Shown in pieces: positions 12,759 through 20,098 of a stretch of 26,952 bases of DNA; within the stretch, counting starts at the first letter, position 1; each line of letters begins with the position of its first letter. The DNA is from DAOTWP01 sp034435675. GTDB lineage: Bacteria; Chloroflexota; Anaerolineae; Aggregatilineales; Phototrophicaceae. The position numbers and the translations under genes were made by a program. The stretch is taken from contig DAOTWP010000039.1 in the NCBI GenBank assembly GCA_034435675.1, positions 1 through 26,952 of the forward strand. The letters are read 5' to 3'. Under the pieces are notes generated by a model. The model had not been told where the DNA came from. It did not search any database and worked only from the letters and a program-made list of their open reading frames with translations.

Positions 12759-14369
12759 CTAATTAGTTACCGGCGTTAACACGCTGGACTGCACCGGCAG
12801 CGAAACAAAGAATGTCGTGCCGTTGCCCGGCGCACTTTCAAACCACAGCCGCCCGCCGTGCGCCTCGACCAGACTCTTTGAAATCGGCAGCCCCAGCCCG
12901 GTGCCGCCGCCTTTTTGCAGCCCGGAATGCGTCTGTTTGAACGCCTCGAACACCAGCGCATGGTCTTCCGCGGCAATGCCGGGTCCGGTGTCGGCAACAG
13001 CGAACAGAATATTGCCGTTCTCCTGCTGTGCGCGCAGCGTCACGGTGCCTTCGTCGGTGAATTTGCAGGCGTTGGAGAGCAGGTTGAGCAGCACTTGCAG
13101 CAGCCGCTGGCGATCTCCGATAATTGTGGGCAGCGCCGCTTCTGCCTGCACGTCCAGTGTGACCGGCTTGTCAATCAGCAGTGCACGCGCACTGCCGGTG
13201 GCTTCGTCAATGATTTCGTTGACATTGACGGTGTCTTCGACGAACAGATTCAGCGACCCCGACTCGATCTTGGACATATCCAGCACGTCGTTAATCAGGT
13301 TGAGCAGATGCCGCGCGCTGTCGTTGACCTTGCCCAGCGCCTCTTTTTGCTGTTCGTTGACCGGACCCATCACGCCTTTGGCGACGAAGCGCGTGAAGTT
13401 GATCACGGCGTTCAGCGGTGTGCGCAGTTCGTGCGACATGCTCGCCAGGAATGCCGATTTCACCTGACTGGCGCGTTCTGCCTCGTCGCGTGCTGCCTGT
13501 GCGTCGGCAAGCCCGCGTTCCAGCGCGCTGTTCAGGCTGCTCAGTTCGGCATCGCGCTTTTGCACGGCGTCTGCCATGCTGTTGAACGTTTTTGCCAGCG
13601 CGCCGATTTCGTCCTTGCTGCGGACTGCCACGCGCTGGGTGTAATCCCCGGCAGACAGGCTGCGCGCGGCGCGGTCGAGGCGTGCCACCGGCGCGGCAAC
13701 CGTGCGGTAGACCATGACCATACTTACGACGATGACCATTGACAGCGCCACGCCACTTAGTGAAGTGAAGGTCTGCTGCTGCTGAATTATTGTGTTCGCT
13801 GCCCGGCTGACTTCAAGCAGTTCTGTTTGTCCTGCCGTGAACATTGTATCCAGAAAACCATAGAGTTCACCTTCGGCAGCTTCGACAGCTTCAATCGCCT
13901 CGTAGATATCCTGTTCACTGCCGCCTGCTTGCGCCAGATCAATCAGATCACGTCCTGCGGCATAAAATGCCGCGCTGCTGCTGCGCAGCGTTTCCACCGG
14001 ACTGCTGATGCCGGGATACTCGTACTGCTGTTGGACAGATAACGCGGCAAAGCTGTCCAGTGCGCTCTGGAAATCTGCCCAGAATTCCTCGAATTCCTCG
14101 ACTTCTTCTGCGAGGTCTTCTTCCAGGTCATCACTTTCTACGTTGGGCGCAATGCCGTACAGGGCAGTGAGCGAAAAGACTTCGCCGCTCATGCCTGCCG
14201 CCGCCGATTCCATGCTTTCGATGCTGCTCACGACCGGCGCAAGGGCGTTGACAATCTCGTCAAATGCCGCGCTGGTATTATCCAGCAGCGTAACAATGAT
14301 GAACCGGACGGGCGCCAGCACGCTGAGGATGAAGATCAAGGCAATAATCAGTTTCGTGCGTAGTTTCAC
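12759..14369 (-). CDS. Membrane hybrid-free sensor histidine kinase with HAMP
   Basis: A 536-residue sensor kinase. Membrane helix 1 spans about 7-28. An extracytoplasmic helical region (about 30-200) includes a very acidic stretch near 78-100 (VESDDLEEDLAEEVEEFEEF). Helix 2 spans about 204-224, followed by HAMP (about 222-274), a coiled-coil linker, HisKA with SHELRTPL (His313) and HATPase_c with an N-box around N433 (LLNLLSNACKFT), G1 DTGPG (460-464) and G2 GGGTGLGL. All catalytic boxes are intact. The start is GTG at 14369, preceded by AGGA at a suitable distance; the first codons place charged residues before helix 1. It heads an operon with three receiver proteins. The sensed signal is unknown; the four-helix-like ectodomain resembles chemoreceptor-type sensors. 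Confidence 0.95.
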   Translation of the reverse strand: MKLRTKLIIALIFILSVLAPVRFIIVTLLDNTSAAFDEIVNALAPVVSSIESMESAAAGMSGEVFSLTALYGIAPNVESDDLEEDLAEEVEEFEEFWADFQSALDSFAALSVQQQYEYPGISSPVETLRSSSAAFYAAGRDLIDLAQAGGSEQDIYEAIEAVEAAEGELYGFLDTMFTAGQTELLEVSRAANTIIQQQQTFTSLSGVALSMVIVVSMVMVYRTVAAPVARLDRAARSLSAGDYTQRVAVRSKDEIGALAKTFNSMADAVQKRDAELSSLNSALERGLADAQAARDEAERASQVKSAFLASMSHELRTPLNAVINFTRFVAKGVMGPVNEQQKEALGKVNDSARHLLNLINDVLDMSKIESGSLNLFVEDTVNVNEIIDEATGSARALLIDKPVTLDVQAEAALPTIIGDRQRLLQVLLNLLSNACKFTDEGTVTLRAQQENGNILFAVADTGPGIAAEDHALVFEAFKQTHSGLQKGGGTGLGLPISKSLVEAHGGRLWFESAPGNGTTFFVSLPVQSSVLTPVTN

Positions 14370-14461
14370 GTTATATCCTCGATGAGGCTGTCTGCACTGT
14401 ACCCGTGATGTGAACAGCGGGGTGCGGGTTGGGTGTGCCGGAAAGGGTCTAACTAAGTTAC

Positions 14462-14467
14462 ATTATA
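14462..14467 (-). promoter_or_regulatory. -10 element of the histidine-kinase operon
   Basis: TATAAT is present on the minus strand at 14467-14462, about 93 nt before the kinase GTG. It lies inside an AT-rich, imperfectly dyadic stretch (GTTACATT...AATGTTAC, 14457-14479). The -35 is weak (TTGATG at 14493-14488, 20-nt spacer). Confidence 0.4.
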
Positions 14468-14635
14468 ACACAATGTTACAGCTCGAACATCAAGGTTTTG
14501 TGAAATTCCGGTTGGGGTCTTGAAAGATTCTTAACACGGCTGTAGGCGGCACCCGCAGGCGGGCAGCGCATTTTCGTTTGTGCCTAACTGTGCTATCCTA
14601 CCCCATAGAACACATTATCGGAGTCCCGGCATACA

Positions 14636-16363
14636 ATGAGCAAGCACAACGAACCTGAAAATCTGGATGCGTGGTTTCCCCGCGACGGCGACGGGCATGC
14701 CAGTGCCCCGCGCAGCGCTGCCAGCGTCCCGCTGCTGCACGGCGCAGATCAGGCGCAGCGGCTGGGCGTCGTGGTCGGCGGATCGCTGAGCAAAGGGCTG
14801 GTGATCAGGCTGGATCGTGAAATGTCTGTTGAAGACCTGGCAGTCGGGCGCTATGTCGTCGTACATGGCGATAACAAGCGCTTCTTCTGCATGATTAATG
14901 ATGTCCTGCTGGAAGCAACCAATGCCGCGCTGCAAAGCGACCCGCCCGACATCAGCAACCTGTTCCTGCGCGATGTCTACAGCGGCACGTCGGCGTATGG
15001 CATGGTGCATGTCGCGCCGATGCTGTCGATTGACGAACGCGGCGAACCGCGCCCGGTCAAGACCATTCCCGGTCACTTTATGCCCGCCTACAACGCCAGC
15101 GAACACGATGTCAACGCGGTTTTCGGCAGCGAGGACGAACTGCACTTCAACGTGGGCACGCCGCTGGAACTGGACGAAACGCAGATCAACCTGAACCTGC
15201 GGCGGCTGGTTGAGCGCTCGGTGGGCGTGTTTGGCAAAAGCGGCACGGGCAAGAGTTTTCTCACGCGCGTGCTGCTCAGCGGCGTGATTGCCCGCGAACA
15301 GGCGGTCAACCTGATCTTCGACATGCACAACGATTACGGCTGGCAGGTCACCAGCGAAAACGGCTACAGCGTCAAGGGGCTTAAACAGCTTTTCACCAGT
15401 CAGGTGTCTATCATCACCCTTGACCCGGAGTCTTCGCGGCGGCGCAATGCCAAGTACGATTTCGAGGTCAAGCTGGGGTATGACGAAATCCTGCCGGAAG
15501 ACATCGCCATGCTGCGCGAAACCATGAGCCTCTCGGACGCGATGATTGACGCCGCTTATGTGCTGGCGAAACGCTGGGGCGACAGCTGGATTCGCCGCCT
15601 GCTCAACGCGACGGCAGATGACATTGAGGATGTCGTCGCCAACACCAGCGTGATGGGCGGCACGCTGTCGGCATTGCAGCGCCGCCTGGAACGTTTCCAG
15701 CGCTGGGAATTTCTGACGCGCGAAAACACCGGCGGCGAAAGCGTGCAGAAGATCATTGACCTGCTGGTCAACCAGCGCAGAAGCGTGGTGCTGGAATTTG
15801 GGCGTTACGGCAACTCGCTGGAAGCATACATGCTGGTTGCCAACTACCTGACGCGCCGCATTCATGAACGCTATGTCGAGATGGTCGAAAAATCGCTGGG
15901 GGACGCCGCGCAGAAGCCGCCGCAGCTGCTGATCACCATCGAAGAAGCGCACAAGTTCCTCGACCCGCGCATTGCCAGCCAGACCACGTTTGGCATCATC
16001 GCGCGCGAGATGCGCAAGTACAACGTCACCCTGCTGATTGTGGACCAGCGCCCCAGCCAGATTGACGAGGAAGTGATGAGCCAGATCGGCACGCGCGTAA
16101 CGGCGCTGCTGGACAACGAGCGCGACATCAACGCTGTGCTCAACGGCGTCAGCGGGGCGGGCGGGCTGCGCGAGGTGCTGGCGCGGCTGGACACTAAACA
16201 GCAGGCGATTATCATGGGGCATGCCGTGCCGATGCCCGTAGTGCTCAAGACGCGCAGCTACGACGAGGACTTTTACAACGCCGTCACCAACCTGACGCCG
16301 GTGCAGGTCAACACCGAACAGGCGCGTAAATCGCTGGGCGGCGGGGGCAAACGGCGGCTGTAG
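14636..16363 (+). CDS. HerA-like hexameric ATPase (DUF87)
   Basis: A 575-residue AAA-type motor of the HerA/DUF87 family. An N-terminal HAS-like beta-barrel (about 42-95, LGVVVGGSLSKGLVIRL, VGRYVVVHG) precedes the ATPase core. The core has Walker A FGKSGTGKS (199-207), LIFDMHNDYG (226-235), Walker B LLITIEEAHKF (431-441), REMRKYNVTLLIVDQRPSQID (457-477) and IGTRVTALLDN. HerA ATPases pump DNA with the nuclease NurA in end resection, and in some bacteria pair with SIR2 or other nucleases in phage defence. Neither partner is in the window, and the flanking genes are signalling genes, so it probably acts alone or with a distant partner. GGAG lies 12 nt before the ATG, a long spacing. Confidence 0.9.
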   Translation: MSKHNEPENLDAWFPRDGDGHASAPRSAASVPLLHGADQAQRLGVVVGGSLSKGLVIRLDREMSVEDLAVGRYVVVHGDNKRFFCMINDVLLEATNAALQSDPPDISNLFLRDVYSGTSAYGMVHVAPMLSIDERGEPRPVKTIPGHFMPAYNASEHDVNAVFGSEDELHFNVGTPLELDETQINLNLRRLVERSVGVFGKSGTGKSFLTRVLLSGVIAREQAVNLIFDMHNDYGWQVTSENGYSVKGLKQLFTSQVSIITLDPESSRRRNAKYDFEVKLGYDEILPEDIAMLRETMSLSDAMIDAAYVLAKRWGDSWIRRLLNATADDIEDVVANTSVMGGTLSALQRRLERFQRWEFLTRENTGGESVQKIIDLLVNQRRSVVLEFGRYGNSLEAYMLVANYLTRRIHERYVEMVEKSLGDAAQKPPQLLITIEEAHKFLDPRIASQTTFGIIAREMRKYNVTLLIVDQRPSQIDEEVMSQIGTRVTALLDNERDINAVLNGVSGAGGLREVLARLDTKQQAIIMGHAVPMPVVLKTRSYDEDFYNAVTNLTPVQVNTEQARKSLGGGGKRRL

Positions 16364-16380
16364 CGTTCGCCAGGGGTGCA

Positions 16381-16409
16381 TTGCCGCCTGCCGCTATCCG
16401 CGTTATAGT
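16381..16409 (+). promoter_or_regulatory. Promoter of the Crp/Fnr gene
   Basis: TTGCCG (16381-16386) and TATAGT (16404-16409) are separated by 17 nt, a good sigma-70-type match. The start would be near 16416, about 48 nt before the ATG at 16464. Confidence 0.6.
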
Positions 16410-16463
16410 CATACGCATTGCAACGCTAGAGCCATGCTGCACAAACTGGTATGGGGGCGAGTT

Positions 16464-17135
16464 ATGACGCAGGATATCCATTACGAACGGCTGCGTGACG
16501 CGGATCTGTTTCAGGATCTTTCGGACAGCGCCCTGATTGAATTGAGCAGACACTGCCGCTGGCAGGAACTGCCCGCAGGCGAAACGCTGTTCCAGCAGGG
16601 TGACCCCGGCGACACGCTGTACCTGCTTACCGAAGGGCAGATTCAAGTGGTGCGCCATTACGACAGCGGCGAAGACGTGGTGCTGGGCACGTATGGACCG
16701 TTTTATGTGGTCGGTGAGCTTTCGGGCATTGTCGACCAGCCGCGCACTGGCAGCACGGTGGCGGTTTCTGACTGTACGTTGATTACGCTCAGCCGGCAGG
16801 CGCTGATGGACATCTGTGCGCAGAGTCCTGAAATTGCGATGCAGCTCTTGCAGCATATCGCCCAGCGGCTCTACCGCGTGACGCTGCAAGTGCGCGAACA
16901 CGCGCTGGGCAATGTCGCCGCGCGGGTGGCAAGCCTGCTGCTGCTGATGTCCGGCGGCGAAGGCGGTGTGCTGCCCGGCAGTGTGCGCGTCAATCGTATT
17001 GCCCGCGCCACCGCTGCGCACGCCGATGTCGTGGACCGGCTGCTCGCCAAATGGCAGCAGGCAGGTTATATCCTGCTGGACGGGCGGCAGATGAGCATTG
17101 TTGATCTGGAAGCGATCCGCGACATTGCTGGCTGA
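16464..17135 (+). CDS. Crp/Fnr family transcription regulator
   Basis: A 223-residue regulator. The N-terminal cyclic-nucleotide-binding beta-roll (about 15-120) includes LPAGETLFQQGDPGDTLYLLTEGQIQV and a phosphate-binding-cassette-like VGELSGIVDQPRTGSTVAV, with E85, R94 and T95 at the positions that bind cAMP in Crp. This suggests, but does not prove, a cyclic nucleotide ligand. The long dimer helix (about 120-160) leads to a winged helix (about 168-219, SVRVNRIARATAAHADVVDRLLAKWQQAGYILLDG). No Fnr-type cysteine cluster is present. The ATG at 16464 (MTQDIHYERL) is favoured over the one at 16434 because a GGGGG purine tract lies just upstream. The last codons and stop are part of a 15-bp tandem repeat. 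Confidence 0.93.
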   Translation: MTQDIHYERLRDADLFQDLSDSALIELSRHCRWQELPAGETLFQQGDPGDTLYLLTEGQIQVVRHYDSGEDVVLGTYGPFYVVGELSGIVDQPRTGSTVAVSDCTLITLSRQALMDICAQSPEIAMQLLQHIAQRLYRVTLQVREHALGNVAARVASLLLLMSGGEGGVLPGSVRVNRIARATAAHADVVDRLLAKWQQAGYILLDGRQMSIVDLEAIRDIAG

Positions 17136-17205
17136 CGCATTGCTGGCTGACGCATTGCTGGCTGACGCATTGCTGGCTGACCCATCATTGGCTGACCCGT
17201 TGCCG
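17123..17205 (+). repeat. 15-bp tandem repeat spanning the crp-like stop codon
   Basis: The unit GCTGACGCATTGCTG is repeated perfectly at 17131-17145, 17146-17160 and 17161-17175, followed by diverged copies at 17176-17190 and 17191-17205. A partial copy (CATTGCTG) ends the upstream coding region. In the frame of the Crp/Fnr gene each unit encodes R-I-A-G-stop, so the stop codon itself has been multiplied. Confidence 0.9.
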
Positions 17206-17428
17206 GAGGAACGCGCAAAATCTGCCGGAACCGCCGATCGCCGCCTTTTGCGTGGGACAAGGCGCGCCTCACCGTCAAGAGCAGGTCCAGACCGCCAGGA
17301 TTGGAACGCTTCAGCCGCCACGCTGCGGCGCTGCCGCTGCGGCGCATCTGGAATTGCGGCGCATCTGGCGGCTCGAATTATCGAATGCGATTCGGTGTAC
17401 TTCGTAAGAAAGGTGACAGAACCTGCTC
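17206..17428. repeat. Gene-free gap with a 17-bp-period duplication
   Basis: The 14-mer TGCGGCGCATCTGG occurs at 17338-17351 and again at 17355-17368. CGCAAAA (17214-17220) and TTTTGCG (17246-17252) could form a 7-bp stem with a 25-nt loop, a weak terminator candidate for the crp-like gene. No gene is seen on either strand. Confidence 0.5.
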
Positions 17429-17803
17429 ATGGACAGGGAGTTTCTGCGCGCGGCAGCGTCAATCATGACGCACTGTGAGACTCTGACTAACCAGCAGCCC
17501 GCTGCGCTGAGCGAACTGGAACGCAGCCTGATCAGCCAGCTTCAGGGCGCGGCGCGGCGTCTGGGGGCTGTGCGTACCCTGCCGCCAGTTCCGTTCGCCG
17601 GCAGCCATGACGACATGCTCAGGCAGATTCACAATCTGCGTTCGCCGCTGGCGACGATTATCTCCGTGTGTGCGCTGCTGTTTGAAATGGCGCAGGACGC
17701 CGCGCGGTCGCTGGATGAACGTTATCCGACCCAGGTAGATCGTCTGTTTCAGGAAAGTTCACGTTTGCTCAGCGAAATTGACGCCCATTATGTGGTATCT
17801 TGA
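17429..17803 (+). CDS. Histidine-kinase-like phosphoacceptor fragment protein
   Basis: A 124-residue soluble protein. Residues 62-85 (DMLRQIHNLRSPLATIISVCALLF) look like the first helix of a HisKA domain, with His68 in HNLRSPL aligned to the H-box HELRTPL; a second helix covers about 100-120 (QVDRLFQESSRLLSEI). There is no ATPase domain. It could be a histidine phosphotransfer or dimerisation module for a neighbouring kinase, or a C-terminally lost kinase. The stop codon is clean, the frame is intact, and the next two genes encode larger versions of the same layout. The ATG at 17429 has no well-placed ribosome site; AAAGG lies about 14 nt upstream. Confidence 0.7.
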   Translation: MDREFLRAAASIMTHCETLTNQQPAALSELERSLISQLQGAARRLGAVRTLPPVPFAGSHDDMLRQIHNLRSPLATIISVCALLFEMAQDAARSLDERYPTQVDRLFQESSRLLSEIDAHYVVS

Positions 17804-17884
17804 CCTGCCTGCCACACCCGCCACAGGGTGACTCCTCGCTGCAAGCGCAGGGCTAAGGTCTGTACTGCCTGCCTGCTGTTCTGG

Positions 17885-17902
17885 CGATTTTGTATAAAAT
17901 CG
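17885..17902. promoter_or_regulatory. Perfect dyad covering a -10-like sequence
   Basis: CGATTTT (17885-17891) and AAAATCG (17896-17902) form a perfect 7-bp inverted repeat around GTAT. A TATAAA hexamer (17893-17898) lies inside it. It may be the promoter and operator of the gene at 18068, or a weak AT-rich terminator of the gene ending at 17803. The surrounding 264-nt gap holds nothing else recognised. Confidence 0.35.
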
Positions 17903-18067
17903 AACTCATGTTAAAAATTAACGGTTCGTGCAGGCGAATTTGTGCTATTTTGTGTGGGAACATTGCATCTTTGGCGGTTGGTCGGGGCATCATCAATCGC
18001 CGCTGTCGGGTTCGCTCCAAATCACCGGCGGATGCGCTGCGCAGGCATTACACTGATGGAAGGCAGC

Positions 18068-18874
18068 ATGACAACGCACGAATTGACAGCAGTCCTCAAC
18101 GATCTTGTGCTGTGGTGCAAATCGCTGCTGCATCAGGTCCAGGGGTCCCTCAGTGCAGAGCAGTACCGCTTTATTGGGGTCATCCACGACAATGCCAAAC
18201 GTTTCCGGCGGCTGGTGCATGATCTGCCGGACGAAGCGCATGTGCGCGGCGAAATCGTCGCCGGGATGGTGCATGAATTTCGCACACCGCTGGCGTCCAT
18301 GCTGGGATGCAGCATGATTCTCAACGATCATCCCGAAATGCTCAGCGAAACGCCCGTCACCAGCGAACAGCGCGAACTGTTCGCCCGCATCCATCAGGCG
18401 GTGGTCAGCCTGCGCGAGAGTGTCGAAAGTGCCCTGCAAACTGGCAAGGAAGACGCCTACCAGCGCGCCAAACAGCCCGCCGAGTTTTTTCGGCTCAGCG
18501 AGATGGCGGAAACGCTGCTGCCGGTGGTGCGCTTTATGCTGCGCAACCAGCCCGTGCGCCTGTATGTCAAGATCGCTGGCGGGCTGCCCCCGGTTTATGG
18601 TTTTGCCTATGCCACGCATCTGGTAACACGCAGCATGATTCTGTCTGCCGCCGAATGCATCGGGCAAGGCGACATTACGTTGAAGATTGGCATGAACAGT
18701 GATGCGGACATCGTGCCGCAAATCTGTGTGCTTTATAATGGTGACAAACCCGCATCGGGTTGTCTGGAGCATTTGAACATTCCTGCGCGCGTCACGGAGC
18801 AGGGCAGTCGCTTTTTTTCCCAGCAGACCGGCGACGGTATGTTAATTGGCATCACCATGCCGCTGAGTCCCTGA
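18068..18874 (+). CDS. Histidine-kinase-like protein with degenerate ATP site
   Basis: A 268-residue soluble protein. Residues 1-55 form a helical N-terminal part (LNDLVLWCKSLLHQVQG) resembling that of the next gene. HisKA-like helices follow, with H69 in MVHEFRTPLASMLG, a strong H-box. The ATPase-like half (about 140-268) keeps only the outline: where an N-box is expected there is LVTRSMILSAAECIG with no asparagine, the G1 position reads VLYNGDKPA and the G2 position GDGMLIGITMPL. ATP binding is therefore doubtful, and it may be a pseudokinase phosphoacceptor, phosphatase or scaffold. The ATG at 18068 has GGAAGG 4 nt upstream; an in-frame ATG at 18056 is possible. The reading frame is intact, so it is not an obvious pseudogene. 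Confidence 0.8.
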   Translation: MTTHELTAVLNDLVLWCKSLLHQVQGSLSAEQYRFIGVIHDNAKRFRRLVHDLPDEAHVRGEIVAGMVHEFRTPLASMLGCSMILNDHPEMLSETPVTSEQRELFARIHQAVVSLRESVESALQTGKEDAYQRAKQPAEFFRLSEMAETLLPVVRFMLRNQPVRLYVKIAGGLPPVYGFAYATHLVTRSMILSAAECIGQGDITLKIGMNSDADIVPQICVLYNGDKPASGCLEHLNIPARVTEQGSRFFSQQTGDGMLIGITMPLSP

Positions 18875-18935
18875 CCAGACCGGGCAGACACCTCTGCCCA
18901 GTTGTGTCCGGCGCTGCACCCCTGAACCCAAAATG

Positions 18936-18963
18936 TTGTTCTGCGGCGTACAGGCTGTATAAT
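18936..18963 (+). promoter_or_regulatory. Promoter of the soluble histidine kinase gene
   Basis: TTGTTC (18936-18941) and a perfect TATAAT (18958-18963) are separated by 16 nt. Transcription would begin near 18970, about 69 nt before the ATG at 19039. The third kinase-like gene thus has its own promoter. Confidence 0.6.
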
Positions 18964-19038
18964 CATTTTCCGGTGGTGGTTCCCCGCAGATGGGTTGGTT
19001 TCGCGGATCAGGTGCCGTGCAGCGGCAGTGGAGGAAGC

Positions 19039-19920
19039 ATGGGCAGCGACTCGCCGATGGCAGCGAGCGGCGAAATTTATCGTCGCCTGTCCGTCCTGCT
19101 GAATAACATCTCAACCTGGACTGATGCGCTGCTGCACAACACGTTTGGGGCAATCAATGCCCTGCACATCGAAGACCTGCTGGTGATCAAAGCCAGCATT
19201 CAGGCGCTGGACCACGACCTGGCAGCTCTCGATTATCACAATCTGCACGCCTTGAGCAGCGCGGCGCATGCATTGCGCAGCCCGATCAGCGGGGTTGTTG
19301 GCTTTAGCCAGAGCATGCTGGTGTATCCTGACCTGTATGATGGCGCCGTGCTGAATGCCAGTCAGCGCGGGCTGCTCCAGCAGATCCACGCCACAGGGCT
19401 GGTGCTGTTCAATACAATCAACAATCTGGTCGATTATGCTAAAATCCAGCTTAACACGCTGGAACTGCAATTCGCTGCCTATGGCATCGACTCGGTGCTG
19501 AAGCGCCTGGTCAGCCTGGCACAGGAACTGAGCCACCAGACGCCGCTGTCGATCAAGGCGGAACTCCCAGATTATGCGATGGAAGGCTATGGCGACGAAT
19601 TTCGCGTGCTGCAGGCGCTGGCGAATATTGTCACCAACGCGATTGAGTATGCCCACGAGGGTACCATCACCGTGCGCGCAGGTAAACACGCCGCCCATGC
19701 CGAAATCCTGATTATTGATACGGGCAGAGGGCTTCCCCTGTCCGAACAGAGCCGCCTGTTCGAGCCATTTCACGTTTCCCACGCCCAACCGCATAACCTG
19801 GGGTTGGGTTTGTATGTCGCCCAAAATTTACTGGAGCGCCAGCACGCTGCCTTTCACCTGACGAGCCAGCCCGGCACCGGGACAACAGTCCAGGTCAACC
19901 TGCCGCTTGCCCACCCCTGA
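19039..19920 (+). CDS. Soluble sensor histidine kinase
   Basis: A 293-residue cytoplasmic histidine kinase with no membrane segment. The helical N-terminus (about 12-65, RRLSVLLNNISTWTDALLHN) resembles that of the preceding gene product. The H-box is AAHALRSPISGVVGFSQ (His77), less canonical than HELRTP. The ATPase domain is complete: N-box LANIVTNAIEYA (N200), G1 DTGRG (227-231), F-box FEPFHVSH and G2 NLGLGL (253-258). The ATG at 19039 follows GGAGG by 4 nt; the open frame upstream to 18760 overlaps the previous gene and is not used. It may supply ATP-dependent phosphorylation for the two incomplete relatives upstream. No receiver gene is adjacent; the nearest receivers are 6 kb away. Confidence 0.9.
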   Translation: MGSDSPMAASGEIYRRLSVLLNNISTWTDALLHNTFGAINALHIEDLLVIKASIQALDHDLAALDYHNLHALSSAAHALRSPISGVVGFSQSMLVYPDLYDGAVLNASQRGLLQQIHATGLVLFNTINNLVDYAKIQLNTLELQFAAYGIDSVLKRLVSLAQELSHQTPLSIKAELPDYAMEGYGDEFRVLQALANIVTNAIEYAHEGTITVRAGKHAAHAEILIIDTGRGLPLSEQSRLFEPFHVSHAQPHNLGLGLYVAQNLLERQHAAFHLTSQPGTGTTVQVNLPLAHP

Positions 19921-20014
19921 TGCCGCCGGTTGTGCGCGTCCGGGTTGTACAGCGCACCTGCGCTTAATTTAGCGGTAATTGCAAAATTCCCCGCTTCCAA
20001 ACCACCTGTTGACT

Positions 20015-20042
20015 TTGCCTGCCGCTTGCGAAGGGTTATACT
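20015..20042 (+). promoter_or_regulatory. Promoter of the large receptor kinase
   Basis: TTGCCT (20015-20020) and TATACT (20037-20042) lie 16 nt apart. A second -35-like TTGACT at 20009-20014 would need a 22-nt spacer. The start would be near 20049, 50 nt before the ATG. Confidence 0.5.
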
Positions 20043-20098
20043 AACAGCGTGGGTCTGCCCGGATGCACGCACCGTCAACGTGGGGATAACGGGACAAC

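Noticed and set aside
14615..16381. 588-codon open frame on the minus strand, antisense to the HerA-like gene
   Set aside because: It mirrors the real gene almost end to end, has His/Arg/Gln-rich shadow composition and no family pattern. The plus frame has clear Walker motifs.
17123..17368. Possible CRISPR array
   Set aside because: The repeats are directly adjacent 14- to 17-bp slippage units without spacers, and no cas gene is present.
17098..17478. 126-codon frame containing LADAL repeats
   Set aside because: It is created by the 15-bp tandem repeat read out of frame, and overlaps the Crp/Fnr end and the next gene start without a ribosome site.
18760..19038. N-terminal extension of the soluble histidine kinase
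   Set aside because: It would overlap the preceding gene, has a non-conserved composition and precedes the promoter. The ATG at 19039 has GGAGG.
16464..19920. Crp/Fnr gene and the three kinase-like genes as one operon
   Set aside because: Gaps of 293, 264 and 164 nt, and a good promoter at 18936-18963, argue for separate transcripts.
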